Positions 8,364 to 17,586 of a stretch of DNA of 64,000 bases are shown in pieces (position 1 is the first letter of the stretch; the number at the start of each line of letters is the position of its first letter). The DNA comes from an uncultured Nocardioides sp. (lineage in GTDB: Bacteria > Actinomycetota > Actinomycetes > Propionibacteriales > Nocardioidaceae). The DNA lies in contig NZ_CANLDB010000003.1 in NCBI RefSeq assembly GCF_947489365.1, forward strand, positions 536,908 through 600,907, read 5' to 3'. The notes under the pieces are model-generated. The model ran no database searches and had not been told where the DNA came from. It saw only the letters and a program-made list of their open reading frames with translations. The translations under genes were made by a program, and so were the position numbers.

Positions 8364-8411
8364 GAAACCCCGGCTGGGCCCACGAAACTTCGTGGGCCCA
8401 GCCGGGGTTTC
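8364..8411. repeat. 48-bp perfect palindrome (interspersed repeat)
   Basis: A 23-nt arm at 8364-8386 is exactly complementary to 8389-8411, leaving a 2-nt centre. It lies between two minus-strand genes (8562-9062 upstream and rsgA downstream). The ends read GAAACCCC and GGGGTTTC, and a related element with the same GAAACC ends occurs at 21425-21512, so this is a repeat family rather than a gene-specific site. The remaining intergenic sequence (8288-8561) also contains degenerate CTCGACAC/CTCGACCACC repeat fragments. Confidence 0.7.
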
Positions 8412-8561
8412 ACCAGCCGACCCGTGAAACCTGAGGCAGCAGAGGCCAGAGTGAAACGCCCCGGACCGCACGCCGGGTCACCGGGTCTCGACACGCTCCG
8501 TCGCGGCTCCGTCCCTCAGCCGTGGTCGCTGCTCGACCACCGACGGTCCGTTCTTCGTTCC

Positions 8562-9062
8562 TCAGAACGGGTTGGGCCGCCCGCCGGGCAGGCCCGCGAG
8601 CAGCTCCTGCGCCTGCCCGAGCAGCTTGTGCTCGACGAGGACCTCGTAGCGGGTGGCGACGATGGTCGAGACGCTGGAGAAGTCACGGCGGCCGCGGGTG
8701 GCGGCGTACCCGATGAGCGCCCAGATGACGCCGAACGCCATGCCGAACAGGGCGGTGGCGACGATGACGCCGAGCACGTTCTCCTCGCCGAACAGGGAGA
8801 AGATGAGCCCGATGAAGAGACCGAACCACGCACCGCTGAGCGCCCCGGCACCGGCGACCTTGCCGCTGGTCAGCCGTCCGGTGATGCGCTCGACCTGACG
8901 CAGCTCGGTCCCGACGATCATGCAGTTCTGGACCGGGAACTCCGCGTCGGAGAGGTGGTCGACGGCGCGCTGGGCGTCGGCGTAGTCGTCGTAGGTGGCG
9001 AGCGACTGGGGGAACTCCAGCGAGAGCGCGGAGGCGGAGCGGGGACCGGACGACGTGGACAT
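8562..9062 (-). CDS. general stress protein with YflT-like domain and glycine-zipper membrane region
   Basis: A 166-residue protein. Residues about 12-65 form the YflT/17M-like domain (SLATYDDYADAQRAVDHLSD, then VQNCMIVGTELRQVERI), a fold often found in stress-induced proteins. Then comes a long glycine-rich hydrophobic region (about 72-122) with several GxxxG spacings, forming two membrane-associated helices, and a C-terminal stretch (FSSVSTIVATRYEVLVEH) resembling the end of a ferredoxin-like domain. The start has CACAAT 6 nt upstream and GGAGG overlapping the gap. Stress induction is inferred from the family, not seen here. Confidence 0.7.
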   Translation of the reverse strand: MSTSSGPRSASALSLEFPQSLATYDDYADAQRAVDHLSDAEFPVQNCMIVGTELRQVERITGRLTSGKVAGAGALSGAWFGLFIGLIFSLFGEENVLGVIVATALFGMAFGVIWALIGYAATRGRRDFSSVSTIVATRYEVLVEHKLLGQAQELLAGLPGGRPNPF

Positions 9063-9121
9063 GCCTCCATTGTGCCCAGCCGGGCTGAGCGTCTGCTGAG
9101 CGTCGCCTCTACGCTGGGCCC

Positions 9122-9391
9122 ATGGTCCGAGTCGTCGTCGACGTCATGCCCAAGCCCGAGATCCTCGACCCCCAGGGCAAGGCCGTCTCCGGCGCGCTGG
9201 TCCGGCTCGGGTTCGCCGGGGTCGCCGACGTGCGGCAGGGCAAGCGCTTCGAGCTCGAGCTGGAGGCCGACGAGGGCGACGGCCTCAGTGCCGACCGCCT
9301 CGCCGAGGTCGAGCAGATGGCCGCCACCCTGCTGAGCAACCCGGTGATCGAGGACTACCGGGTCCGCGTCGAGCAGGGGGCCGACGCGTGA
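9122..9391 (+). CDS. purS: phosphoribosylformylglycinamidine synthase subunit PurS
   Basis: Small structural subunit (89 residues) of the three-part FGAM synthase; it helps ammonia pass from PurQ to PurL. It shows the typical opening [20 protein letters not shown] and the strand-helix repeat ending in [21 protein letters not shown] lies 6 nt before the ATG with no clear ribosome-binding site, suggesting a leaderless message. The stop overlaps the purQ start by four bases. Confidence 0.95.
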   Translation: MVRVVVDVMPKPEILDPQGKAVSGALVRLGFAGVADVRQGKRFELELEADEGDGLSADRLAEVEQMAATLLSNPVIEDYRVRVEQGADA

Positions 9392-10059
9392 GGGTCGGCG
9401 TCGTCACCTTCCCCGGTTCCCTCGACGACGTCGACGCGCAGCGGGCGGCGACGATCGCCGGCCACGACGTCGTCCCGCTCTGGCACGGCGACGCCACGCT
9501 GTCCGGCGTCGACGCGGTGATCCTCCCCGGCGGTTTCTCGTACGGCGACTACCTGCGCTGCGGGGCGATCTCCCGGTTCTCCCCGGTGATGGGCCCGCTG
9601 GTGGACGCCGCCACCGACGGCATGCCGGTCCTCGGCATCTGCAACGGTTTCCAGGTCCTCTGCGAGTCGCACCTGCTGCCGGGTGCCCTGGTCCGCAACG
9701 ACCACCAGCGGTTCGTCTGCCGCGACCAGCGCCTCGAGATCCGCAACGCCGCCACCCCGTGGACGGCGTCGTACGAGCCGGGCCAGCAGGTCGTCGTCCC
9801 GCTGAAGAACGGCGAGGGCTCGTACGTCGCCGACACCGCCACCCTGGACGCCCTCGAGAACGAGGGCCGCGTCGTCGCGACGTACGTCGGGCCGAACCCC
9901 AACGGCTCGCTGCGCGCCATCGCCGGCATCACCAACACCGCCGGCAACGTCGTCGGTCTGATGCCGCACCCCGAGCACGCCGTCGAGGACCTCTGTGGTC
10001 CCGGCACCGACGGACTCGGGTTCTTCACCAGCCTGACGGCCCTCGCCGCCGCGCTCTAG
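9388..10059 (+). CDS. purQ: phosphoribosylformylglycinamidine synthase subunit PurQ (glutaminase)
   Basis: Class I glutamine amidotransferase subunit (223 residues) that supplies ammonia to PurL. The nucleophile is C85 in GICNGFQVL, and the other triad members are H194 and E196 in MPHPEHAVE. The oxyanion-loop sequence [14 protein letters not shown] (47-60) is also present. It overlaps purS by four bases, so the two are co-translated; its partner purL is 5 kb downstream on the same strand. Confidence 0.97.
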   Translation: MRVGVVTFPGSLDDVDAQRAATIAGHDVVPLWHGDATLSGVDAVILPGGFSYGDYLRCGAISRFSPVMGPLVDAATDGMPVLGICNGFQVLCESHLLPGALVRNDHQRFVCRDQRLEIRNAATPWTASYEPGQQVVVPLKNGEGSYVADTATLDALENEGRVVATYVGPNPNGSLRAIAGITNTAGNVVGLMPHPEHAVEDLCGPGTDGLGFFTSLTALAAAL

Positions 10060-10072
10060 CGAGAGGCGGCCG

Positions 10073-10519
10073 TCAGCCGACGGGCGGACCCACCAGCAGC
10101 GCGACGCCGGTCAGCGCGGCCACCGCGAGGACCCCGACACCGAGGCCCTGCGCCGGACGGCGGATCAGCCACGCCGCCGGACGCTCGAGCGCGCCCGTAG
10201 GGCGGTCCGTGGCGAGGCGCCACGAGGTGCCGAGGTGGCCCCGCCTCTCGGAGCGCCGGTCGAACCACAGCGTCACGAACGGCGGGACCGCCGAGACCAG
10301 GCCGAGCAGCGCGCGGCCGACCGGCCACCGCTGGTCGACGGCCACGAGGACCGTGGTGAGGCAGTAGGCGATGAACGCGACGCCGTGCAGCATCCCGCCG
10401 ACGCTGACGACGGCGTCGGTGGTGCGGGTGACGTACTTGAGCACCATCCCGACGAGCAGGAGGGCCCAGGTGAGGGCCTCGGTGACGGCGACGACCCGGA
10501 AGAGACGGAGCGGGCTCAT
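10073..10519 (-). CDS. DUF3817 integral membrane protein
   Basis: A 148-residue membrane protein. It opens with LFRVVAVTEALTWALLLVGMVLKY, the DUF3817 hallmark helix with a conserved glutamate, followed by GGMLHGVAFIAYCLTTVLVA with the conserved GxxHG turn and a third helix ALLGLVSAVPPFVTLWFDRR. The family domain ends near residue 90. A C-terminal extension carries one further helix (GLGVGVLAVAALTGVALLVG). The function of DUF3817 is not known. It is convergent with purQ, with 13 nt between stops. Confidence 0.8.
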   Translation of the reverse strand: MSPLRLFRVVAVTEALTWALLLVGMVLKYVTRTTDAVVSVGGMLHGVAFIAYCLTTVLVAVDQRWPVGRALLGLVSAVPPFVTLWFDRRSERRGHLGTSWRLATDRPTGALERPAAWLIRRPAQGLGVGVLAVAALTGVALLVGPPVG

Positions 10520-10593
10520 ACGGACAGGATCCCCCGCGGCCCCCCACCGGGGGCCGAGGGGGATCCTCGGGGGGTCTGCTCAGGAGATCCGGG

Positions 10594-11976
10594 TCACGCG
10601 CCGCCGCGGCCGAAGCTCATCGCGCGCCAGCTCGCCTCGGTGACGATCCCGGTCTGCGGCTGCTTGATGCGGGCCTGCCAGCGGCGCACGGCGGCCTCGA
10701 CCTCGCGGTCGTAGTGCGCGTCGACGTCGCCCTGGCGCAGCCCGGTGGCGTTGAGCATCCGCTGCACGCGGCGGACCTGCCAGCCGTTCGAGCCGAACTT
10801 CAGGACGGGGCGGTCGCCCTCCGAGGCCATCCGGATCCACCCGGTGCGGCCCCAGCCGCGTCCGCCGGTCATGCCACGGTCGCGTCGGTACGCCGTCACC
10901 GCGTCGCCGGTGGCCCGGTCGTAGGTGCCGCTGACCTCCGCGTCGTAGAAGCCGCGCATCTTCAGGTTGCACTGCAGGGCCCGGACCATCTTGCCCTTGG
11001 CGCCCGGCGTCAGCGCGCCGTACGTCGGGAGGTCGACGACGACGTCGCCGCACTTGGTCCGGCTGGCGAGCGGTCGCGAGCCCTGGCCGACCTCGAGCCA
11101 GTTGCTGTCGATGTTGATCGTGACGCCGCCGTGGGTCTCGAGGTGACCGCCGCGGTACTGCTTGACCCGGCGGCCCGGGCGCCAGCCGTCCTCACGCAGG
11201 TACGACGTCGAGGAGTTGGCCTGCTCGTCCCAGCGGGCGAACCAGATGTACTGCGGCATGACGTACTTGCCGGGGCGCTCGACGCGGGCGTCGTCCCAGG
11301 CGTTCAGCCCGGAACCGGCGCTGGAGTACAGGCCGGTGGTGAAGCCCAGGCGCTTGACCGTCGTGTTCCACGCGGAGACGAAGGCGAGAGCCGACTCGCG
11401 GCAGCTCGTGTTCCCGGTGTCGAAGGCCTCCATGTCGTACCAGAGCACGCTCTTCGGGGCGATCCCGAGCCGCTTCGCGGCGTCCACGCTGCGCTGACCC
11501 TCGGTGCGTCCCATGGCGCGTGCCGCGACGTAGCGGCTGTTCGGCCCCGGGGTCGGGTTGATCGTCGGGTCGTTGCCGTAGCGCGGGAAGTGAGGGCTGC
11601 AGGAGGCCTGCGGGCCGAGGGTGATGGGCAGCAGCTCCCAGCCCTGGGCGAGCTGGGTGCTCACCCAGTCCGGCGTGAGGTTGCGCTGCTCGCGGCAGCC
11701 CCGGGAGGCGCCCGAGATGTAGATCCCGACGGCGAGGAACGGCGAGGTCTCCATCCAGCGCGTCATCGACGCCTGGGACGGCGCCTCGCACTGGTCGAAG
11801 CCGAAACCGGTGAGGTTGCCGGGGGTCACCGGGTTCGCCGCGACGGCGGGCGACGCGGTCACGGTGGTCGCGCCGAGCACTCCGCCGACCAGGCCGAGCA
11901 GGCTCGTGCAGGCGGCGGCGAGGCGGACGCGGCGGCGGACCCGGAGGGTCGTCGAGGGGGTCAGAGGACTGGCCAC
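10594..11976 (-). CDS. secreted glycoside-hydrolase-like (DUF1906) protein with two peptidoglycan-binding domains
   Basis: Exported protein of 460 residues. A long signal peptide with an Arg-rich n-region (RVRRRVRLAAACTSLLGLVG) ends around AVAANP (residue 46). Residues about 54-297 match the glycoside-hydrolase-like DUF1906 TIM barrel, with acidic active-site candidates in LWYDMEAFD (177-185) and a final NIDSNWLE strand. Two peptidoglycan-binding-1 repeats follow (about 321-370 and 389-455). It probably binds and may cleave cell-wall glycan. The GTG at 11976 was chosen because it gives a signal peptide and GGAG sits 7 nt upstream. Phased TCACA repeats lie 59-94 nt upstream. Confidence 0.85.
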   Translation of the reverse strand: MASPLTPSTTLRVRRRVRLAAACTSLLGLVGGVLGATTVTASPAVAANPVTPGNLTGFGFDQCEAPSQASMTRWMETSPFLAVGIYISGASRGCREQRNLTPDWVSTQLAQGWELLPITLGPQASCSPHFPRYGNDPTINPTPGPNSRYVAARAMGRTEGQRSVDAAKRLGIAPKSVLWYDMEAFDTGNTSCRESALAFVSAWNTTVKRLGFTTGLYSSAGSGLNAWDDARVERPGKYVMPQYIWFARWDEQANSSTSYLREDGWRPGRRVKQYRGGHLETHGGVTINIDSNWLEVGQGSRPLASRTKCGDVVVDLPTYGALTPGAKGKMVRALQCNLKMRGFYDAEVSGTYDRATGDAVTAYRRDRGMTGGRGWGRTGWIRMASEGDRPVLKFGSNGWQVRRVQRMLNATGLRQGDVDAHYDREVEAAVRRWQARIKQPQTGIVTEASWRAMSFGRGGA

Positions 11977-12034
11977 GGGGGTCTCCAAACGGCGGGGAAG
12001 ATGCCGCCCGAGTCGGCACGGCCAGTCACTGTAA

Positions 12035-12070
12035 TCACACTGTTCACACGCGTAACACGTGTTCACTGGA
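12035..12070 (-). promoter_or_regulatory. four 9-bp phased TCACA-type direct repeats
   Basis: TCACACTGT, TCACACGCG, TAACACGTG and TTCACTGGA follow each other exactly every 9 bp. They lie upstream of the secreted cell-wall protein gene (start 11976) and about 170 bp before the C1 peptidase gene. Direct TCACA-like repeats with 9-bp phasing resemble the MtrA response-regulator site described in mycobacteria. The assignment to MtrA is inference. Confidence 0.4.
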
Positions 12071-12238
12071 ACTACAGATCTGTAATTCGCGGCCGCGAAA
12101 CCCTGCCCCCCGGAGGGAGGCGCAGGACGGCTCCCAGGGGTCACCGCCGGGAGCGGCGTACGGTCGGGGAACCGACTCGATTAATCCCCCCAGTCGCAGC
12201 ACCTCGGCACCCATCCGACGACGAACGCAGGAGCAGGC

Positions 12239-13573
12239 ATGACGGGAGCGATCAGCACCGACCGGATCGAGCAGCTGGCGAAGGCCTTCGAGGCCGACCC
12301 GCACGCGCGGGTGATGCAGAACGCGGTCACGAGGACCGCGATCGACGCCGTCGCCCTCGACCACCGCGCGGCCGTCGCCGCCGAGCGGTCGATGTCGCAC
12401 CAGCTCGACGACTGGTCGGCCACGAACCAGAAGATGTCCGGCCGCTGCTGGATGTTCGCCGGCCTCAACCTGCTGCGCGTCGGCGCGGCGGAGGAGCTGG
12501 GTCTGAAGGAGTTCGAGTTCTCGCAGTCCTACCTGCAGTTCTGGGACAAGCTCGAGAAGGCCAACTTCTGGCTCGAGTCGGTCATCGAGACGTCCGACCG
12601 CGACGTCGACGACCGCACCGTCGCCCACCTGCTCGGCTCCCCGACCGAGGACGGCGGGCAGTGGACGATGTTCGTCGCGCTGGTCGCCAAGCACGGGCTC
12701 GTGCCCAAGTCGGTCATGCCGGAGACGCAGTCGTCGTCCGAGACGCGTCAGCTGAACCGCAACCTCGGCGACGTCCTGCGCCAGGCGGCCCGCGACCTGC
12801 GCGCCGCCGCGGCGTCCGGTGAGTCCGTCGACGCGCTCCGGGAGCGCAAGGAGGGCGTCCTCGAGACCGTCCACCGGGTCCTCGCGATCCACCTCGGCAC
12901 CCCGCCCACGAGCTTCGACTGGCAGTGGCGCGACAAGGACAAGGGCTTCCACCGCGACGGCGTGCTCACCCCGCAGGAGTTCGCGGAGCGCTACGCCTCG
13001 CTCCCGCTGGACGACTACGTGTGCCTCGTCCACGACCCCCGGCCCACCAGCCCGGTCGGCCGCACCTTCACCGTCGAGCACCTGGGCAACGTCGTCGGTG
13101 GCCCGCCGGTCGTCTACCTCAACGTCGACGTCGCCACGATGAAGAGGATCGCCGTGGACTCCATCGTCGGTGGCGAGCCGGTCTGGTTCGGCTGCGACGC
13201 CGGCAAGATGCACGACCGCGACGGCGGCACCTGGGACGCGCAGCTCTTCGACTACGACGCGGTGTACGGCACCACGTCGGACATGACGAAGTCCGAGCGC
13301 CTGCTGCACGGCGCGACGGCGATGAACCACGCGATGCTGTTCAGCGGTGTGGACGTCGTCGACGGTGCGCCCCGGCGCTGGCGGGTCGAGAACTCGTGGG
13401 GCACCGACAAGGCCGACAAGGGCTTCTGGACGATGACCGACGGCTGGTTCGACGAGCACGTCTTCGAGACCGCCTGCCGCGTGGACGCGCTGCCCGTCGA
13501 GCTCCGGGACGCCATCGCCACCCCGCCGATCGTGCTCCCCGCCTGGGACCCGATGGGGGCGTTGGCGCAGTAG
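12239..13573 (+). CDS. pepC: C1-family aminopeptidase, bleomycin hydrolase/PepC type
   Basis: Cytosolic papain-fold aminopeptidase of 444 residues; no signal peptide. The complete catalytic set is visible: Q64 and C70 in NQKMSGRCWMFA, H364 in MNHAMLFSGV and N385 in ENSWGTD. Family members form hexameric barrels with the C-terminus in the active site; here the protein ends PMGALAQ, longer than the usual short tail, which could alter trimming specificity. The ATG at 12239 follows GGAG at a good distance. Biological role is general peptide turnover. Confidence 0.93.
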   Translation: MTGAISTDRIEQLAKAFEADPHARVMQNAVTRTAIDAVALDHRAAVAAERSMSHQLDDWSATNQKMSGRCWMFAGLNLLRVGAAEELGLKEFEFSQSYLQFWDKLEKANFWLESVIETSDRDVDDRTVAHLLGSPTEDGGQWTMFVALVAKHGLVPKSVMPETQSSSETRQLNRNLGDVLRQAARDLRAAAASGESVDALRERKEGVLETVHRVLAIHLGTPPTSFDWQWRDKDKGFHRDGVLTPQEFAERYASLPLDDYVCLVHDPRPTSPVGRTFTVEHLGNVVGGPPVVYLNVDVATMKRIAVDSIVGGEPVWFGCDAGKMHDRDGGTWDAQLFDYDAVYGTTSDMTKSERLLHGATAMNHAMLFSGVDVVDGAPRRWRVENSWGTDKADKGFWTMTDGWFDEHVFETACRVDALPVELRDAIATPPIVLPAWDPMGALAQ

Positions 13574-13662
13574 GGCGTGAGGAACGAGCGCCCTGCGTCG
13601 CGCCAACGGGTCGAGCAGCCGCACGACGGCCCTTCGACAGGCTCAGGAACCGCGAGGTCGTG

Positions 13663-13684
13663 ACCGGTGTGTCGAGACACCGGT
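13663..13684. repeat. small hairpin in the pepC-EEP gap
   Basis: ACCGGTGT and ACACCGGT form 8-bp arms around a 6-nt loop. The surrounding gap 13574-13795 also holds fragments of interspersed repeats (CCTTCGACAGGCTCAGGAAC). It could end transcription of the peptidase gene. No gene is visible in the gap. Confidence 0.4.
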
Positions 13685-13795
13685 GAGGCGAGAGATGACC
13701 GCTGGTGCACGCCGCTCTCTCGTTCACCTCCCCGCCGCGCGGCTGTGGTAGCAACGACCCCGACCAGCCCGCCACCCGTCCTGCTCGGAGGACCC

Positions 13796-15127
13796 GTGAC
13801 CCTGTCCCGCCCTGCCCGTCTGCTCGCCGTCGGCACGCTCGCCGCCGCCCTCGCCCTCCCGACCCTCGCGGGCACCGCCGTCGCGGGTCCCGGTGGTCCG
13901 CAGGGTCCTGGTGGCCCGAAGGGCACGCAGAAGACCGACACGGTGCGCTTCGCGACCTTCAACGTCTCGATGTTCCGCACGACCGAGGGCGAGCTCGCCG
14001 CCGACCTCGCCGACGCGGACGACGAGGCGCAGGACGTCGAGGTCCGCAACGTCGCGGAGATCATCCAGCGGCAGCGGCCCGACGTCCTGCTCCTCAACGA
14101 GTTCGACGTCGACCGGTCCGGGGAGTCGCTGCGGGACTTCCAGGACAACTTCCTCGGCGTCGGTCAGGGCGGCGCGGAGCCCATCCGCTACCGCCACTCG
14201 ATCGTCCTGGACTCCAACACCGGCGTCGCCAGCGGCTACGACCTCAACAACGACGGCCAGGTCGGCACCTCGGGCCGGGCGTACGGCGACGACGCGTTCG
14301 GGTTCGGCGAGTTCGAGGGCCAGTACGGCTTCGCGGTGCTCTCGCGCTACCCGATCGACGAGCGGGCGGTGCGGACCTTCCAGGACTTCCGCTGGGCCGA
14401 CATGCCCGGCGCGCGGCTGCCCGACGACCCGTCCACCCCGGAGCCCGCAGACTGGTTCACCCCCGAGGAGCTCGAGGTGGTCCGGCTGTCCAGCAAGAAC
14501 CACGCCGACGTGCCGATCCGGATCGGCCGGAAGACGGTCCACGTGCTCGCCAGCCACCCGACCCCGCCGAGCTTCGACGGCCCCGAGGACCGCAACGGCA
14601 AGCGCAACGTCGACGAGATCCGGCTCTGGGCCGACTACGTCTCGCCCGGGCGCCGCTCCGCCTACCTCGTCGACGACGACGGCCGCCGGGGTGGGCTGAA
14701 GCCCGGGTCGCCCTTCGTGGTGATGGGCGACCTCAACGCCGACGCGTCGAACGACGGCAGTGGCCTGCCCGGCGCCGCCGGCCAGATCGTCGAGCACCCG
14801 CTCGTCCGGGACGCGCGGCCCCGCAGCCGCGGCGCGGCGGAGGCCTCGCGCCTGCAGGGCGGCGTCAACACCAGCCACCGCGGCGACCCCGCGCTCGACA
14901 CCGCCGACTTCAGCGACGGCCCAGGCTCCGGCGGCAACCTCCGCGTCGACTACGTGCTGCCGTCGCGGCCGCTGCAGGCGCGTGCCGCCGGGGTGTTCTG
15001 GCCCGAGCTGGCCGACCCGCTGTCGCGGCTCACCGGCGTCTACGACCCGGCGTACACGAACGGGTTCCCGAGCTCGGACCACCGCATGGTCTGGGTGGAC
15101 GCGAAGGTGCCCGGCGCGGGCCGATAG
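13796..15127 (+). CDS. secreted endonuclease/exonuclease/phosphatase family protein
   Basis: Exported metal-dependent phosphoesterase of the DNase I-like superfamily (443 residues). A signal peptide (LLAVGTLAAALALPTLAGTA) ends near residue 27. The mature part shows the core motifs: FATFNVSMF near the start, VLLLNEFDVD with the metal-binding Glu, VMGDLNADASND with catalytic Asp/Asn, and SSDHRMVWVD at the C-terminus with the catalytic Asp-His pair. The GTG at 13796 follows GGAGGACCC. The substrate (nucleic acid, sphingolipid or phytase-like) is not readable. It lies 9 nt before purL. Confidence 0.85.
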   Translation: MTLSRPARLLAVGTLAAALALPTLAGTAVAGPGGPQGPGGPKGTQKTDTVRFATFNVSMFRTTEGELAADLADADDEAQDVEVRNVAEIIQRQRPDVLLLNEFDVDRSGESLRDFQDNFLGVGQGGAEPIRYRHSIVLDSNTGVASGYDLNNDGQVGTSGRAYGDDAFGFGEFEGQYGFAVLSRYPIDERAVRTFQDFRWADMPGARLPDDPSTPEPADWFTPEELEVVRLSSKNHADVPIRIGRKTVHVLASHPTPPSFDGPEDRNGKRNVDEIRLWADYVSPGRRSAYLVDDDGRRGGLKPGSPFVVMGDLNADASNDGSGLPGAAGQIVEHPLVRDARPRSRGAAEASRLQGGVNTSHRGDPALDTADFSDGPGSGGNLRVDYVLPSRPLQARAAGVFWPELADPLSRLTGVYDPAYTNGFPSSDHRMVWVDAKVPGAGR

Positions 15128-15136
15128 ATTGCCGCC

Positions 15137-17428
15137 GTGGCCGACACGACCGCTGGTGCAGAGCTGGACACCGTCGCGAGGGCCGCGGAGGACCCCGGGC
15201 GCGCGCAGCCCTGGGCCGACCTGGGTCTGAAGTCGGACGAGTACGACCGGATCCGGGAGATCCTCGGTCGTCGCCCGACCAGTGCGGAGCTGGCGATGTA
15301 CTCGGTGATGTGGAGCGAGCACTGCTCCTACAAGTCCTCCAAGGTCCACCTCAAGCAGTTCAGCGAGGTCCCGCAGGAGACCCCGGTCGGCAAGATGCTC
15401 GCCGGCATCGGCGAGAACGCCGGCGTCCTCGACATCGGCCAGGGGTGGGCGGTGACCTTCAAGGTCGAGTCCCACAACCACCCGTCGTACGTCGAGCCCT
15501 ACCAGGGCGCCGCGACCGGCGTCGGCGGCATCGTCCGCGACATCCTCGCCATGGGGGCCCGGCCGGTGGCCGTGATGGACCAGCTCCGCTTCGGCCCGAT
15601 CGACGCCCCCGACACCCGCCGCGTGCTGCCCGGCGTCGTCGCCGGCGTCGGCGGCTACGGCAACTGCCTGGGCCTGCCGAACATCGGCGGCGAGGTCGTC
15701 TTCGACGCGACGTACGCCGGCAACCCGCTGGTCAACGCGCTCTCCATCGGCGTGATGCGCCACGAGGACCTGCACCTCGCCAACGCGTCCGGGCTCGGCA
15801 ACAAGGTGATCCTGTACGGCGCCCGCACCGGCGGCGACGGCATCGGCGGGGTCTCCGTGCTGGCCTCGGAGACCTTCGACGCTGACGGGCCCGCCAAGCG
15901 CCCGTCGGTCCAGGTCGGCGACCCGTTCATGGAGAAGCTGCTCATCGAGTGCACCCTCGAGGTGTTCGCGGCCGGGCTGGTCGCGGGCATCCAGGACCTC
16001 GGGGGCGCCGGGCTGTCGTGCGCGACCTCCGAGCTCGCGTCCGCGGGCGACGGCGGCATGCACGTCGACCTCGACCTGGTGCCGCTGCGCGACTCCACGC
16101 TCTCGCCCGAGGAGATCCTCATGAGCGAGAGCCAGGAGCGGATGATGGCCGTCGTCGAGCCCGTGCACGTCGACGCGTTCCTCGCCGTCTGCGCCAAGTG
16201 GGACGTCGACGCCGTCGTCCTCGGCGAGGTCACCGACACCGGCCGGCTGCACGTCGACTGGCACGGCGAGCGGGTCGTCGACGTCCCGCCGCGCTCGGTG
16301 GCGCACGACGGGCCGACGTACGAGCGCCCCTTCGCCCGGCCCGCCTCCCAGGACTCGCTGGTCGCCGACACGGCCGAGGCGCTGCCGCGGCCCTCGACCG
16401 GCGACGAGCTCCGCGAGACCGTGCTCCGCATGGCGGGCTCGCCCGGCCTGTGCGACCGGTCGTTCGTCACCGACCAGTACGACCGCTACGTGCGCGGCAA
16501 CACGGTGATGTCGCAGCCCGAGGACTCCGGGATGCTCCGCGTCGACGACGCCACCGGCCTCGGCGTCTCGCTCGCCACCGACGGCAACGGCCGCTACACC
16601 CGCCTCGACCCGTACGCCGGCGCGCAGCTCGCGCTCGCCGAGGCCCACCGCAACGTGTCGGTCGGCGGGGCACGGCCGCTCGCGGTCTCGGACTGCCTCA
16701 ACTTCGGCTCGCCCGAGGACCCGGCGGTCATGTGGCAGTTCGCCGAGGCCTGTCGCGGGCTGAAGGACGCCTGCCTCGCGCTCGGCGTCCCCGTCACCGG
16801 CGGCAACGTCAGCCTCTACAACTCCACCGGCGAGACCGCGATCCTCCCCACCCCCGTCGTCGCCGTGCTCGGCGTGATCGACGACGTCGCCACCCGCGTC
16901 CGCTCCGGGCTGCCCGCCGACGGGCTGCACCTGCTCGTCGTGGGGGAGACCCGCGAGGAGCTGTCCGGCTCGGAGTGGGCCCACGTCGTCCACGGCCACC
17001 TCGGCGGCGTCCCGCCGCGCGTCGACCTCGACGCCGAGAAGGCCCTGACGGCCCTGATGGTCGAGGCCGCCGCGGCCAGGACCGTCGCCGCAGCGCACGA
17101 CCTCTCCGACGGCGGCCTCGCCCAGGCGCTGGTCGAGGCCTGCATCGCCGGTGGGCGCGGCGCGACCGTGCGCCCCGAGGCGCTCGGGGTGGACCCGTTC
17201 GTCGCGCTGTTCTCGGAGTCCTCGGCCCGCGCGCTCCTGGCGGTCACCGCCGAGCACCTGGACGCCGTCCGCGCCCGCGCGACCGAGCTGGGCCTCGCGG
17301 TCGCCGAGGTCGGGACGACGGGTGGCGACACCCTGGTCGTGGACGCCGGCGACGCGTCGTTCGAGATCGCCGTGGCCGAGGTCGAGACGGTGTGGCGCGC
17401 GACGCTACCGGCGGTCTTCGACAACTAG
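15137..17428 (+). CDS. purL: phosphoribosylformylglycinamidine synthase subunit PurL
   Basis: ATP-dependent amidotransferase core subunit (763 residues) that converts FGAR to FGAM with ammonia from PurQ. This is the short form that needs separate PurS and PurQ, both encoded 5-6 kb upstream. Visible features are [19 protein letters not shown], the glycine-rich ATP site [24 protein letters not shown] and [14 protein letters not shown] in the second half. TAGATT lies 6 nt before the GTG, suggesting an own promoter inside the end of the upstream gene. Confidence 0.97.
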   Translation: MADTTAGAELDTVARAAEDPGRAQPWADLGLKSDEYDRIREILGRRPTSAELAMYSVMWSEHCSYKSSKVHLKQFSEVPQETPVGKMLAGIGENAGVLDIGQGWAVTFKVESHNHPSYVEPYQGAATGVGGIVRDILAMGARPVAVMDQLRFGPIDAPDTRRVLPGVVAGVGGYGNCLGLPNIGGEVVFDATYAGNPLVNALSIGVMRHEDLHLANASGLGNKVILYGARTGGDGIGGVSVLASETFDADGPAKRPSVQVGDPFMEKLLIECTLEVFAAGLVAGIQDLGGAGLSCATSELASAGDGGMHVDLDLVPLRDSTLSPEEILMSESQERMMAVVEPVHVDAFLAVCAKWDVDAVVLGEVTDTGRLHVDWHGERVVDVPPRSVAHDGPTYERPFARPASQDSLVADTAEALPRPSTGDELRETVLRMAGSPGLCDRSFVTDQYDRYVRGNTVMSQPEDSGMLRVDDATGLGVSLATDGNGRYTRLDPYAGAQLALAEAHRNVSVGGARPLAVSDCLNFGSPEDPAVMWQFAEACRGLKDACLALGVPVTGGNVSLYNSTGETAILPTPVVAVLGVIDDVATRVRSGLPADGLHLLVVGETREELSGSEWAHVVHGHLGGVPPRVDLDAEKALTALMVEAAAARTVAAAHDLSDGGLAQALVEACIAGGRGATVRPEALGVDPFVALFSESSARALLAVTAEHLDAVRARATELGLAVAEVGTTGGDTLVVDAGDASFEIAVAEVETVWRATLPAVFDN

Positions 17429-17446
17429 CCGCACGTCAGCCGCGAG

Positions 17447-17488
17447 GTCTCGACAAGCTCGACCACCGGTGGTCGAGCTCGTCGAGAC
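17447..17488. terminator. 42-bp palindrome between convergent purL and disA
   Basis: Two 21-nt arms, mirror images except for one mismatched pair, surround the centre CCACCGGTGG. It starts 18 nt after the purL stop. It belongs to the CTCGAC/GTCGAG interspersed family, partial copies of which are seen around 8483 and 13629. Position between converging genes suits a bidirectional terminator. Confidence 0.5.
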
Positions 17489-17489
17489 T

Positions 17490-17550
17490 GTCACCAAGAT
17501 CTCGACCCGCCGATCGCGACCTCGTCCCCCGGTCGCGTCGCTCGCTCGAT
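17490..17550 (+). repeat. interspersed repeat, copy 1
   Basis: The stretch from GTCACCAAGATCTCGACCCG through CGCGACCTCG to CGCTCGCTCGA matches, in inverted orientation and with scattered differences, the region 25706-25767. It contributes most of the 158-bp gap between purL and disA. No coding function is visible. Confidence 0.55.
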
Positions 17551-17586
17551 CTCTTCGCCTCACGACCTCGCAAGTTCGGTCGTGGC

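Noticed and set aside
13724..17257. 1177-codon minus-strand open frame across the EEP and purL genes
   Set aside because: It mirrors two clear plus-strand genes; no domain is recognisable and it has no start context.
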